64,000 nt of DNA from positions 1-64,000 of the forward strand of contig CAIJOY010000023.1 of the NCBI GenBank assembly GCA_903822425.1, written 5' to 3'. The notes beneath the pieces were generated by a model. It was given only the letters and a program-made list of their open reading frames with translations, ran no database searches and was not told the origin of the DNA. Positions 46,271-55,834 of this stretch are shown piece by piece (position 1 is the stretch's first letter; each line of letters begins with the position of its first letter). This DNA is from an uncultured Actinomycetes bacterium. Its GTDB lineage: Bacteria > Actinomycetota > Actinomycetes > Nanopelagicales > Nanopelagicaceae. Position numbers and translations under genes: made by a program.

Positions 46271-47842
46271 ATGAGCCGTGATCTGCATACAACCGCTGGA
46301 AAGATTCAAGACTTACGCGATCGATTAGATGAGGCCGTGCATGCTGGATCAGCGCGCGCCATTGAGAAACAACACTCTAAAGGCAAGATGACAGCGCGCG
46401 AACGTATATCCAAACTTGTAGATGATGGCTCCTTCACAGAGCTCGATGAGTTTGCTCGTCATAGATCCACCAACTTTGGCATGGAAAAGAATCGGCCATA
46501 CGGAGATGGTGTCATCATCGGATACGGCACTATCGACGGCCGCAACGTTGCAATTTTCTCGCAAGATTTTACCGTGATGGGTGGAAGCCTTGGAGAAGTA
46601 TTTGGTGAAAAAATGGTCAAGATTGCACAATTCGCATTGAAAAATGGAATGCCCCTCATTGGTATCAGTGATTCTGGCGGTGCACGAATTCAAGAAGGTG
46701 TTGCCTCTTTAAGCGGTTACGGCAAAATCTTTCGACTCAATGCACGCTCATCGGGCGTCATCCCTCAGATTGCCCTCATTTTGGGGCCATGCGCTGGAGG
46801 GGCGGCTTACTCACCAGCTTTGAATGATTTCACGATCATGGTGAATGAAACTTCACATATGTTTATCACTGGCCCAGAAGTCATTAAGACAGTGACGGGT
46901 GAAGAAGTTGGCATGGAAGAACTTGGTGGCGCACATACTCATAACGCGCGGACCGGAAATTCCCACTATTTGGCAGAGAACGAAGATGACGCTATCGATT
47001 ATGTAAAAGCGCTTCTTTCATACCTTCCAAGCAACAATGCAGACGGTGCTCCTGTTTTGCCAGCTACTGAAACTTTAGAACAAAAAGCTACAGACCATGC
47101 GCTTGATACATTAATTCCTGATAGCCCAAATCAGCCTTATGACATGAAGGTTTTGATTCAAGCTTTACTCGATGAATCCGAATTCTTGGAAGTTCATGCA
47201 CTCTTTGCTCCCAACATCATTGTTGGTTTCGGAAGAGTTGAAGGACATAGCGTGGGCATCATCGCAAGCCAGCCTCAACAACTTGCTGGAACCCTCGATA
47301 TTGATTCCAGCGAGAAAGCAGCACGCTTCCTGCGCTTCTGCGATGCCTTCAGTATTCCGATTATTACCTTGGTGGATGTTCCAGGATTTCTTCCTGGAAT
47401 TGAGCAAGAATGGAACGGAATCATTCGTCGCGGAGCCAAATTACTGTACGCATATGGTGAAGCCTCAGTTCCGCTAGTTACGTTGATTACTCGCAAAGCC
47501 TATGGAGGTGCATTTATTGTCATGGGCTCCAAATACATTGGTGCCGATGTTAATTTGGCATGGCCAAGTGCTGAAATTGCCGTAATGGGTGCCCAAGGCG
47601 CAGTCAACATCCTTTATCGAAAAGAACTCGGGGAAGCAAAGGACGAAGAATCGCTCCGGGCTTCGCTCATCACAGATTACAACGAAACTTTGGCAAATCC
47701 ATATCTGGCTGCCGAGCGCGGTTACATAGATGCAGTGATCGAACCCAATCAGACACGTGAGTACATCACGAAAGCCTTACGTAGTCTTCGAACAAAGCGT
47801 GATTCATTGCCTCCTCGCAAACACGGAAATATTCCGCTGTGA
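46271..47842 (+). CDS. Acyl-CoA carboxylase carboxyltransferase beta subunit (AccD5/PccB type)
   Basis: It transfers carboxylate from biotin to acetyl- or propionyl-CoA to make malonyl- or methylmalonyl-CoA. The 523-residue crotonase-fold protein has [37 protein letters not shown] in the first half and [26 protein letters not shown] in the second. Substrate range (acetyl vs propionyl) cannot be read from sequence by eye. Its last bases overlap the GTG of the small epsilon-like gene (GTGA). Confidence 0.94.
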   Translation: MSRDLHTTAGKIQDLRDRLDEAVHAGSARAIEKQHSKGKMTARERISKLVDDGSFTELDEFARHRSTNFGMEKNRPYGDGVIIGYGTIDGRNVAIFSQDFTVMGGSLGEVFGEKMVKIAQFALKNGMPLIGISDSGGARIQEGVASLSGYGKIFRLNARSSGVIPQIALILGPCAGGAAYSPALNDFTIMVNETSHMFITGPEVIKTVTGEEVGMEELGGAHTHNARTGNSHYLAENEDDAIDYVKALLSYLPSNNADGAPVLPATETLEQKATDHALDTLIPDSPNQPYDMKVLIQALLDESEFLEVHALFAPNIIVGFGRVEGHSVGIIASQPQQLAGTLDIDSSEKAARFLRFCDAFSIPIITLVDVPGFLPGIEQEWNGIIRRGAKLLYAYGEASVPLVTLITRKAYGGAFIVMGSKYIGADVNLAWPSAEIAVMGAQGAVNILYRKELGEAKDEESLRASLITDYNETLANPYLAAERGYIDAVIEPNQTREYITKALRSLRTKRDSLPPRKHGNIPL

Positions 47843-48000
47843 TCGAATATACGATTACCTCTGGTAGCCCCACTTTGCAGGAATTAGCAGCGCTGGAATT
47901 TGCCTTTCAACTACACAAGCGACCAGAAGTTGTCATCGCCGAAGTCAAGAGTAAGTGGGCAAAACCGTTGTTGCGTGAACCCCTAGTAAGAAAAGCGTAA
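47839..48000 (+). CDS. Small acyl-CoA carboxylase epsilon-like subunit (AccE type)
   Basis: A 53-residue reading frame from GTG (47839-47841) to TAA (47998-48000), overlapping the beta-subunit TGA by four bases and ending directly before the maf ATG. Its [12 protein letters not shown], and later [13 protein letters not shown], match the (R/S)G-x-PT-x-EELAAL...W...LR-P pattern of the epsilon subunits that activate AccD5-AccA3 complexes. Position between accD and maf is the conserved place for accE. Short-ORF filters would miss it. Confidence 0.82.
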   Translation: MIEYTITSGSPTLQELAALEFAFQLHKRPEVVIAEVKSKWAKPLLREPLVRKA

Positions 48001-48618
48001 ATGCCAAACATTATTCTTGCTTCGGCATCTCCATCTCGTAAACGCTTGCTGGATGCAGCTGGCATTCATTCCAGCGTTCAAGTCAGCCGCGTCGATGAGG
48101 AAGCAGATATCTATCTGGCGATGACCCCTAAAGAGATGGTGATCGCGCTAGCTATTGTTAAAGCCCACACGGTCAGAGAAACACTTACTCAATCAGCTCT
48201 CATCATCGCGTGTGATTCAACTTTTGAATTCGAGGGCAAATCGCTAGGCAAGCCACTTACCTCTAACACAGCAAAAGAGCGGGCCCGCTTGCTCAGCGGA
48301 AAATCTGGTTTCCTTCACACAGGTCATTGCATCATCGACACCGAGCGCGGAATGGAAATTTCCGATATCGCGACGACAAAAGTTACCTTCTCGAAGATGA
48401 GCGAAGAAGAAATCGATGACTACGTCGCCTCCGGTGAACCTCTTGAAGTGGCTGGCGGATTTACTCTTGATGGCTTAAGTAGCGCCTTCATTTCATCAAT
48501 CGAAGGGGACTACTCCAATGTGATTGGCCTTTCGATTCCACTTTTGCGCCGCATGACTTCGCAATTGGGTTATTCCTGGCCATCACTCAAGCACGATCTC
48601 ATCGGGGCCGAAAAATGA
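48001..48618 (+). CDS. maf: Maf-family nucleotide pyrophosphatase
   Basis: A 205-residue house-cleaning enzyme that hydrolyses non-canonical nucleoside triphosphates (dTTP/UTP/m5UTP type). It has the amino-terminal [12 protein letters not shown], the catalytic acidic [10 protein letters not shown] and [13 protein letters not shown], and the [13 protein letters not shown] segment. It starts immediately after the epsilon-like gene stop and overlaps accA3 by ATGA. The accD-accE-maf-accA3 order is typical of actinobacteria. Confidence 0.94.
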   Translation: MPNIILASASPSRKRLLDAAGIHSSVQVSRVDEEADIYLAMTPKEMVIALAIVKAHTVRETLTQSALIIACDSTFEFEGKSLGKPLTSNTAKERARLLSGKSGFLHTGHCIIDTERGMEISDIATTKVTFSKMSEEEIDDYVASGEPLEVAGGFTLDGLSSAFISSIEGDYSNVIGLSIPLLRRMTSQLGYSWPSLKHDLIGAEK

Positions 48619-50333
48619 AATCAGTACTCATCGCAAATCGCGGCGAAATTGCTGTTCGTGTGATCCGTGCATGCAAAGACCATGGTCTTAAATCAATCGC
48701 CGTGTACTCCAGCGAAGATAGAAATTCAATGCACGCGCAAATGGCTGATGCCTCCTACTCCCTAAAAGGTACAACGGCAGCTCAAACGTATTTGAATATT
48801 GAAGCCATCATCGAGATCGCCAAGAGTTCTGGAGCCGAAGGAGTGCACCCCGGTTATGGATTTCTTTCTGAGAATGCAAATTTTGCACAAGCAGTTTTGG
48901 ATGCTGGCTTAATTTGGATTGGTCCTCCTCCTGCTGCCATTAAATTGCTAGGTGACAAAGTTTCTGCACGCAAAATTGCAGCAAAAGTTGGCGCACCTCT
49001 CGTTGCTGGCACTGCAGACCCAGTAGCTGGGCATGAACAAGTCACCGCATTTGCCAAAGAGCACGGTCTACCAGTTGCGATCAAAGCGGCACATGGCGGT
49101 GGTGGCCGCGGGCTTAAAGTTGCACGCACGATGGAGGAGATTCCAGAGCTTTTCGCCTCAGCTGTTCGTGAAGCAATTGCTGGTTTTGGTCGTGGAGAAT
49201 GTTTCGTAGAACGATATCTCGATCGTCCTCGCCATGTAGAGACACAAGTTTTGGTCGATAGCAAAGGTCACGCTGTAGTTATTAGTTCGCGAGATTGTTC
49301 CTTGCAACGGCGTCACCAAAAATTAGTAGAAGAAGCACCGGCACCATTCTTAAGTGATGCTCAGAACGCAGAGCTCTATCGCTCAAGCAAAGCAATTATG
49401 AAAGAAGCTGGGTATGTCGGCGCAGGCACGTGCGAATTTCTTGTCGGAGTCGATGGAACTATCTCATTCCTAGAAGTGAACACACGCTTGCAAGTTGAAC
49501 ATCCTGTCAGCGAGGAAGTTTCTGGAATTGATTTAGTGCGTGAACAATTTCGAATTGCAATGGGTGAAGAGCTCGGTTATGACGATCCCGTTATACGTGG
49601 TCATTCGATCGAATTTCGAATTAATGGTGAGGACCCCGGCCGATCATTTCTACCGGCACCTGGGCGAATTACTGAATGGGCCTTGCCGACTGGACCAGGA
49701 GTGCGCGTCGATGCTGGGTTTAGAAACGGCGACATCATTGGTGGTAACTTCGATTCACTCCTAGCAAAACTCATTGTTACGGGAAATTCTCGTGAACAAG
49801 CTATAGAGCGAGCTCGCCGAGCATTAGATGAATTTCATATAGATGGACTTGCGACAGCGCTGACTTTCCACAGAGCAATTGTGCAAGATCCAGCATTTAC
49901 TCAAGATTTTAAGGTCTATACAAGTTATATAGAAAATGAATTTAAAAACACTATTCCTCAATTTGTTGCATCGAGTGCACACACTCAAACTCATGCTGCC
50001 CCAGAACACATTGTTGCCGAAGTTAATGGACATCGATTCGAGGTAACGCTGCATGCACCGGAACCAGTCCACAAACGCCACCGTGCAAAAGCTGGCATGA
50101 GTGGACTTGTAGCTGGTAATGGCTTACCTAGTCCAATGCAAGGCACTGTTGTTAAAATTGCTGCACCCGAGGGAACTCACGTTGAAGTTGGTGATTTAGT
50201 GATCGTTTTAGAAGCGATGAAGATGGAACAGCCATTGATGGCTCACAAATCTGGCATCGTAACAAACCTCACGGCGGTAATCGGAGAGACGGTGGCAAAC
50301 GGCGCCATTCTCTGTGACATTATTGAGGCATGA
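48615..50333 (+). CDS. accA3: Acyl-CoA carboxylase alpha subunit (biotin carboxylase plus carrier domain, AccA3 type)
   Basis: It carboxylates its own biotin with ATP and bicarbonate. The amino-terminal biotin carboxylase ([56 protein letters not shown]) spans about 1-450. The carboxy-terminal carrier domain has the biotinylated lysine in EAMKMEQPL, near residue 535 of 572. BirA at 45488 is the likely modifying enzyme. It overlaps the nucleoside phosphorylase gene by ATGA. Confidence 0.97.
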   Translation: MKSVLIANRGEIAVRVIRACKDHGLKSIAVYSSEDRNSMHAQMADASYSLKGTTAAQTYLNIEAIIEIAKSSGAEGVHPGYGFLSENANFAQAVLDAGLIWIGPPPAAIKLLGDKVSARKIAAKVGAPLVAGTADPVAGHEQVTAFAKEHGLPVAIKAAHGGGGRGLKVARTMEEIPELFASAVREAIAGFGRGECFVERYLDRPRHVETQVLVDSKGHAVVISSRDCSLQRRHQKLVEEAPAPFLSDAQNAELYRSSKAIMKEAGYVGAGTCEFLVGVDGTISFLEVNTRLQVEHPVSEEVSGIDLVREQFRIAMGEELGYDDPVIRGHSIEFRINGEDPGRSFLPAPGRITEWALPTGPGVRVDAGFRNGDIIGGNFDSLLAKLIVTGNSREQAIERARRALDEFHIDGLATALTFHRAIVQDPAFTQDFKVYTSYIENEFKNTIPQFVASSAHTQTHAAPEHIVAEVNGHRFEVTLHAPEPVHKRHRAKAGMSGLVAGNGLPSPMQGTVVKIAAPEGTHVEVGDLVIVLEAMKMEQPLMAHKSGIVTNLTAVIGETVANGAILCDIIEA

Positions 50334-51166
50334 GCACTCTCGTTATTGATCCACTCTATGTAGACCCTCTTGGCACTGCAGAACTTGCCGCAGCACAAAT
50401 TGCCACACGCACAGCAATTGCGCGCCACGATGTTGCACTCGTCATGGGTTCGGGCTGGGTTGGAGCCACCGAGGCGCTGGGCACACCAACACATGAATTT
50501 AACGCAGAAGAAATAATCGGATTTTTACCACCATCGGTAGCCGGGCACTCTGGAAAAATAAGATCCTACGAAATCGACGGTCCTTCGGGATCCCTTCGAG
50601 CACTTGTTTTTCTAGGTCGCACGCATCTGTATGAAGGCAAAGGTATCGAACCTGTAGTACATAACGTTCGGACTGCTGTTAAAGCTGGTTGCAAAGTAGT
50701 CATTTTGACGAATGCTTGCGGCGGCATTAACACCACCTACCGTGTTGGACAACCAGTACTGATTCGTGACCATATTTCCCTCACTGCAACTAGCCCTCTT
50801 ATTGGTGCTAACTTTGTTGATTTAACCGACCTGTACAGCAAAAGAATTCGCACAATCGTGAAATCTGAAGATGCATCGCTACAAGAGGGTGTCTACGTAC
50901 ACTGGCGTGGCCCAACATATGAAACCCCAGCAGAAATCCTGATGATGCGCACAATGGGTGCAGATTTGGTGGGAATGTCCACCGTGCCAGAGGCGATTGC
51001 TGCACACGCCCTTGGTGCAGAAGTTCTGGGAATTTCCTTAGTTACAAACGCTGCTGCCGGAGTCACAGGGGAAAAACTTAACCACGAAGAAGTTATCGCT
51101 GCCGGAAAAGCTGCAGCAGAGCGTATGGGCGCACTTCTCAAAGGTGTTATTCCAAAGTTAATCTAG
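50330..51166 (+). CDS. Purine-nucleoside phosphorylase (trimeric PNP, PunA/DeoD type)
   Basis: It splits purine nucleosides with phosphate to base and (deoxy)ribose-1-phosphate. The 278 residues show the phosphate loop LVMGSGWVG, the histidine segment [41 protein letters not shown] and SLVTNAAAG. The trimeric type prefers guanosine and inosine. It is co-translated with accA3 and 4 bases before a phosphohexomutase/phosphopentomutase gene, as in mycobacteria (deoD-pmmB). It supplies ribose-1-phosphate to the nucleoside-catabolic region that follows. Confidence 0.93.
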   Translation: MSTLVIDPLYVDPLGTAELAAAQIATRTAIARHDVALVMGSGWVGATEALGTPTHEFNAEEIIGFLPPSVAGHSGKIRSYEIDGPSGSLRALVFLGRTHLYEGKGIEPVVHNVRTAVKAGCKVVILTNACGGINTTYRVGQPVLIRDHISLTATSPLIGANFVDLTDLYSKRIRTIVKSEDASLQEGVYVHWRGPTYETPAEILMMRTMGADLVGMSTVPEAIAAHALGAEVLGISLVTNAAAGVTGEKLNHEEVIAAGKAAAERMGALLKGVIPKLI

Positions 51167-51170
51167 AGCC

Positions 51171-52799
51171 ATGGATCCTCAACTACTTGCAGAAGTGAGC
51201 GCATGGATCGCTGATGATCCAGACCCAAAAACTGCAGAGTTGCTGCAAAATCTCGTGAGCGCTGGAAATGAAAAAGAATTAAAAAAATACTTTGCTGGTT
51301 TTCTCCAATTCGGTACTGCCGGATTGCGTGGACCAATGGGACCAGGACCATCATGTATGAATCGCGCTGTAGTGGGTCGTACCGCTGCTGGCATAGCCGG
51401 GTATATGAAAGTTCGTGGCTTAACTAGCGTAGTAATTGGACGAGACGCCCGTCATGGGTCGGAGGAATTCACACTAGAGAGTGCGCAGATTCTTAGCGGT
51501 GCGGGAATGAAAGTTTTTGTTCTTCCACGTCCACTTCCAACACCAGTTTTGGCTTTTGCCGTCAAGGAACTCGGTGTTGATGTGGGAATCATGGTCACTG
51601 CAAGCCACAACCCATCGCAAGATAATGGTTATAAGGTATATCTGGGTCCCACTGTTGACGGAATTGATTACAGCGGATCTCAAATCACTTCACCCACCGA
51701 TGGATATATTTCTCATGAGATCAATAAAATTACTTCGTTGTCGGCCACGCCCAGAGGTAGCAAGTGGATCAATTTAGATGACGATGTTGTCGAAAAATAT
51801 ATTCATCGCACAGCAAGACTCTCCACATCTCCTGGAGATCTCAAAATTGTCTACACGGCTATGCACGGCGTTGGAACTCAAACGATTCAACGGGTATTTC
51901 ATTCAGCTGGATTTGCTTCTTTTATTCTGGTGGACTCGCAAGCTCAACCCGATCCAGACTTTCCCACCGTGGCATTTCCTAATCCAGAAGAACCTGGCGC
52001 TATCGATTTGGCGTTGGAAACTGCTCGAACATTTGACGCTGACTTGGTTATCGCTAACGACCCAGATGCAGATCGTTGCGCTTGCGCCGTGAAAGATCCG
52101 ATTACTGGATGGCGCATGTTGCGTGGGGATGAATTAGGAGCCCTCTTGGGGGAATCCATCGCTCGCAAAAATCCCCAAGGTTCATTTGCAAACTCAATCG
52201 TTTCATCATCCATATTAAGCAAAATCGCTCGGCATTATGGTCTGGGCTTTCATGAAACATTGACTGGTTTCAAATGGATTGCAAAAGTGCATGATTTGGC
52301 ATACGGGTATGAAGAAGCGATCGGCTACTGCGTAGATTCACGCGGAGTCAACGACAAGGATGGAATTTCAGCAGCACTTGCCCTTGCCCAACTTGCTACC
52401 GACTTATCCAAGGAAGGTAAAACCCTTCTGGATCTTCTCAATGAAATTTGGAGTCGGCACGGTTTCCATGCCACCGAACAGATTTCCGTTCGTGTTGCAG
52501 AACTTTCAAAGATTCAAACCACAATGAATTCTCTTCGTGCGCATCCCCCAACTCATATCGCCGGTTACATGGTGGATTCATTAGATGACTTAATGCAACC
52601 CAAAGATCATTTGCCACCTACTGACGGATTACGTATCTGGCTGGCTGGAGATATCCGTATCATCATTCGCCCTAGTGGAACCGAACCAAAAGTAAAGTGT
52701 TATATAGAAGTTATAACCAAGGGAATTAAAGCTCACGAAGAAGCTACTGGGATTCTAGATGAGCTAAGGCCGATACTTCAGCAATTGCTTTCTTCTTAA
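51171..52799 (+). CDS. Phosphohexomutase/phosphopentomutase (PmmB type)
   Basis: A 542-residue long-form alpha-phosphohexomutase. It has FGTAGLRGPMGPG at the amino end, the phosphoserine in TASHNPSQDNGYKVY, Mg-binding DPDADRCA, and the carboxy-terminal phosphate loop RPSGTEPKVKCY. This long form next to a purine-nucleoside phosphorylase often acts as a phosphopentomutase converting ribose-1-phosphate to ribose-5-phosphate; glucose or mannose substrates are possible. Its stop overlaps that of the convergent RuBisCO-like gene (TTAA). Confidence 0.9.
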   Translation: MDPQLLAEVSAWIADDPDPKTAELLQNLVSAGNEKELKKYFAGFLQFGTAGLRGPMGPGPSCMNRAVVGRTAAGIAGYMKVRGLTSVVIGRDARHGSEEFTLESAQILSGAGMKVFVLPRPLPTPVLAFAVKELGVDVGIMVTASHNPSQDNGYKVYLGPTVDGIDYSGSQITSPTDGYISHEINKITSLSATPRGSKWINLDDDVVEKYIHRTARLSTSPGDLKIVYTAMHGVGTQTIQRVFHSAGFASFILVDSQAQPDPDFPTVAFPNPEEPGAIDLALETARTFDADLVIANDPDADRCACAVKDPITGWRMLRGDELGALLGESIARKNPQGSFANSIVSSSILSKIARHYGLGFHETLTGFKWIAKVHDLAYGYEEAIGYCVDSRGVNDKDGISAALALAQLATDLSKEGKTLLDLLNEIWSRHGFHATEQISVRVAELSKIQTTMNSLRAHPPTHIAGYMVDSLDDLMQPKDHLPPTDGLRIWLAGDIRIIIRPSGTEPKVKCYIEVITKGIKAHEEATGILDELRPILQQLLSS

Positions 52800-53890
52800 G
52801 AAACGCTGGCAACCATTGCTTGTGCGTTGTGCTCTAATGAACCACGTGAAAGTGCGCCGCCAATTAACAAAGCTAACGAAGTTCCATATATTTTGCGCAT
52901 TTCTGGAATTCGATCCAAGCTCATCCCGCCGGCCGGCGCGACCCAGATCGGTTTGAGCTTTCCCAATGGTTGTCGTGCCGATGTAGTGATGGACAAACAT
53001 TCTTCTTGAGTAAATGAGAATCGTCCGGAAAAATTAGGGAAAATGGAAATATCTGCTCCCGCCAAGCGCATTAGCGTTCCTAAAAGGATTGAATGTGAGA
53101 GTCCTTGATCGCGAGAGGTGAGCATAGAACCCAGCATGGCAGGATGTGATTGGATCGGAAGTGCAATCGAATCATCTTCAGCAATCGCACGCATCGCATC
53201 AAAACCACTGATTCCGGGGAGCAACAGAAGTGCACCGGCTCCTAGTGATTTCGCCTCATGCGCAGCTTGAAAAATTTGGTCGGCAGGCAGATTAAGTGAT
53301 GGGGCGTAGAGAGTTCGATTTCCAGATTTTTCATTTGCTTGAGCCACTGCACTTGCCACCGCTTCTACTCGCGTGCGCCAAGTTGCCCAAGGTTGATTGG
53401 CCAAACTGTGGTCATCCTTAATCATGTCAAACCCAGCAAGAGCAAGAACTGTTGCCATCTCTGCCAGCTCCGAAGCAGATGAGCCCATTGGTTTGAGTGC
53501 TGTGGTAATTAATGGACGAGTTGGTGCATCAAAGAGTTGGCGCAATCCGGGAACTCCAAAGCGTGGCCCCTTAAAATTCTTTAACACAGAATCCGGGAGG
53601 GAAATATCAGTAACACCTACGCCAGGAATTAATGACACATTCCCCCATAAAACATTGAGTAATTGTGGCAATTCACCGCCAACAACTCGTTGGTCATAGG
53701 AAATTACGACTTCGGTTTTGTTATTTACAGGACTACTGAGAGATTCGATCTGTCCTACTACATCGCGTTGAATTCTCGCGCTGGCCAGTTCAATTGGAAA
53801 CTCGATCGATTGTTCTACTCGAATCGCATCAGCTATTTCCTTTGCGTGTTCTCCTACGATTGAATAAGTGATCAAAATCCGATCAGACAT
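52796..53890 (-). CDS. RuBisCO-like protein (form IV)
   Basis: A 364-residue RuBisCO large-subunit homolog. Equivalents of active-site positions are K133 in ALKPMG (K175), K158 and D160 in GFDMIKDDH (carbamate lysine and aspartate), but H161 replaces the metal-ligand glutamate, P250 replaces the phosphate-binding arginine (SHPAM), and the KPMG motif lacks the second lysine. Loop 6 is not RuBisCO-like, so CO2 fixation is very unlikely. Known RuBisCO-like enzymes act on methylthioribulose-phosphate derivatives or on apionate-derived 3-oxo acids. It is last in a five-gene operon, 2 bases after the transketolase gene. Confidence 0.9.
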   Translation of the reverse strand: MSDRILITYSIVGEHAKEIADAIRVEQSIEFPIELASARIQRDVVGQIESLSSPVNNKTEVVISYDQRVVGGELPQLLNVLWGNVSLIPGVGVTDISLPDSVLKNFKGPRFGVPGLRQLFDAPTRPLITTALKPMGSSASELAEMATVLALAGFDMIKDDHSLANQPWATWRTRVEAVASAVAQANEKSGNRTLYAPSLNLPADQIFQAAHEAKSLGAGALLLLPGISGFDAMRAIAEDDSIALPIQSHPAMLGSMLTSRDQGLSHSILLGTLMRLAGADISIFPNFSGRFSFTQEECLSITTSARQPLGKLKPIWVAPAGGMSLDRIPEMRKIYGTSLALLIGGALSRGSLEHNAQAMVASVS

Positions 53891-53892
53891 TT

Positions 53893-54906
53893 TTAGAGAG
53901 CCTCAACTTTTGCACTGCTATGCACGCTGGCTGTACGAGATTGCATAAGGTCATTTTCGGCAATCTTCAAATCATTTCCGAGTAGGTTTTCAACGGTAGT
54001 AACCAGAGATTTAGCATCCAATCCGTACTCGCTCATTAAATACTTTTGGGAGGCACCATGGGCGTAGGTATCTTTTAGGCCAATCCGTCGAAGTGGCACG
54101 CCAATGGCATTTTCGGCCATCAACTCTGCAACAGCGCTACCAAGGCCGCCGATAATTGTGTGGTTTTCCATAGTAATGACACCAGACTTCGCATTCCCAA
54201 GGGCTGCAACTACTGCAGGATCTGTAAATGGTTTCAGTGTGGATACATGTAAATGCGTAATCCCTATGCCACGTTCTTGCAGAAGTGGAATAGCACGAAG
54301 CGCTTCTTCAGTCATGATTCCTGAAGTAATCAGGGTTAGATCTTTACCCGTTGAAAGTATTCGTGCGGTATTAAATTTAAATGGTTCGTTAGCTGGAAAG
54401 ATGCGACTCACTTCCCCGCGCAACATTCGAACATACACTGGTCCATCAACAGCATGAGCGACATCGAGCACGCTCATGGCCTCAGTTGCATCACCAACTT
54501 CCAAAATTGTCATATTAGGAATCGCTCTCAAAATGGCAATGTCTTCGATGGCTTGGTGAGTGACGCCACCAGGTGTCATGATTCCTGGTAAAAATCCAAT
54601 GAGACGCACTTTTAAGGATGGATAAGCAATAGACATCTGCAATTGATCAAGTGGACGTCGATAGAGAAACACGGAAAATGTATGTAGCCACGGTTCAAAT
54701 CCTTCGCGAGCTAATCCAGCAGCGAATCCCAACATATTTTGCTCGGCCATTCCCATGGAAAAGAAGCGATCTGGATATGTATCTCGCCATTTACCAACTT
54801 CGCAAGAATTTGTTAAATCAGCTGAGAGCACTAAAACTTTTGGCTTATCTTTTGCCCAATCAATAAAGTTCTGTTGATGAGGCCGTTGAACAATTTCGTA
54901 GCTCAT
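53893..54906 (-). CDS. Transketolase-like subunit, carboxy-terminal half
   Basis: A 337-residue protein with the pyrimidine-binding (PP-module) and carboxy-terminal transketolase domains. It has FSMGMAEQNMLGFAAGLAREG with the catalytic glutamate near 53, the FLPGIMTPGGVTHQAIEDIAI segment, and a carboxy domain from about 190. The split form resembles both archaeal-type transketolases and the two-part apulose-4-phosphate transketolase (AptA/AptB). Its start forms ATGA with the amino-half gene. A carboxy-terminal tail of about 20 residues is extra. The substrate is unknown; the operon suggests an unusual ketose phosphate. Confidence 0.85.
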   Translation of the reverse strand: MSYEIVQRPHQQNFIDWAKDKPKVLVLSADLTNSCEVGKWRDTYPDRFFSMGMAEQNMLGFAAGLAREGFEPWLHTFSVFLYRRPLDQLQMSIAYPSLKVRLIGFLPGIMTPGGVTHQAIEDIAILRAIPNMTILEVGDATEAMSVLDVAHAVDGPVYVRMLRGEVSRIFPANEPFKFNTARILSTGKDLTLITSGIMTEEALRAIPLLQERGIGITHLHVSTLKPFTDPAVVAALGNAKSGVITMENHTIIGGLGSAVAELMAENAIGVPLRRIGLKDTYAHGASQKYLMSEYGLDAKSLVTTVENLLGNDLKIAENDLMQSRTASVHSSAKVEAL

Positions 54907-55823
54907 TTGACCATCTCCGCATAGGCTCTTTCATACTTAGCACGCTCATCAGCACCCGTGAAGCGTAAATAATGCAAAACAGGTGCCCGTTCAGCCAGTA
55001 GCGGTAAACCTCGAACAGGATCTGTGTAACACAAGATCATGTGTGGGCTAGAGGTTGGAGCACTTGCAGCTGTCAAAATCGCTGCGGTGTCATGACCATC
55101 AACCACAGTGACATCCCAACCAAATCCTTTAATACGCGCTTCTAACGGTTCGATTCGCATCACGGTATCCATGGGACCATCACATTGTGCGCGGTTAACA
55201 TCAACAATCACACGCAGGTTATCTAAACCGTGGAATTTGGCAGCCTGCAAGGCCTCATATGTTTGGCCCTCTTGAAATTCGCCGTCACTCATAAAGACCC
55301 AAGTTTTTCCACTTTCCTTTTTGATTTTGCGGGCAAGTGCGATACCTCCGGCTTGCGAGAGCGCTTGAGAAAGTGACCCAGTTGTAGTTTCAAAACCAGG
55401 TGAATGTTCTGCTCCAATCATTTCAACGGTAGATCCATCACGATTGAAATGTTCAAGACCATCTTCACGTAGTCGACCCGTTTCGATAAGGGCGGCGTAA
55501 ATAACCAACGCATAATGTGCCGGGCTTGATATCAAGCGATCGTATTGCGCTGCCTTTGCTCCGTGGAATTGCGCCCCGGTCACGTAAGTGTGTAGACCAA
55601 CTGCAGGAACTCCAATAAATGTTGGTGGGTCAATCGGTTCGTCAAGTGGTGCAAAACTAAGAACGCCTCCATAAAGACAAGCAAGAAGTTCTGCTGCAGA
55701 ACATGCCTGGCTCATGTAGCCACCATTTTGGGCAATAGTGTGTGCCAAAACGCGCCGGCGTATTCCGGTTGCAATACGAGCAATATTATTGAGATCTGCT
55801 TGTGAATGTGTTGTCATAACCAT
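54903..55823 (-). CDS. Transketolase-like subunit, amino-terminal half (ThDP-binding)
   Basis: A 306-residue protein with the ThDP/Mg-binding domain of transketolase. The metal motif reads FMSDGEFQEGQTYEA...VIVDVNRAQCDG (SDGE instead of GDGE, with the Asn 26-30 residues later), and GSLSQALSQAGGIALARK precedes it. The early ACSAAELLACLYGGVL is also typical. It must pair with the next gene, with which it overlaps by ATGA, to give an active enzyme. It lies 11 bases after the aldolase-dehydrogenase gene. Confidence 0.86.
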   Translation of the reverse strand: MVMTTHSQADLNNIARIATGIRRRVLAHTIAQNGGYMSQACSAAELLACLYGGVLSFAPLDEPIDPPTFIGVPAVGLHTYVTGAQFHGAKAAQYDRLISSPAHYALVIYAALIETGRLREDGLEHFNRDGSTVEMIGAEHSPGFETTTGSLSQALSQAGGIALARKIKKESGKTWVFMSDGEFQEGQTYEALQAAKFHGLDNLRVIVDVNRAQCDGPMDTVMRIEPLEARIKGFGWDVTVVDGHDTAAILTAASAPTSSPHMILCYTDPVRGLPLLAERAPVLHYLRFTGADERAKYERAYAEMVK

Positions 55824-55834
55824 CTTCTCCCGAA

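Noticed and set aside
52796-53890. A genuine CO2-fixing RuBisCO
   Set aside because: Several catalytic positions are changed (E to H, R to P, loop 6), and no phosphoribulokinase, small subunit or ribose-1,5-bisphosphate isomerase is nearby.
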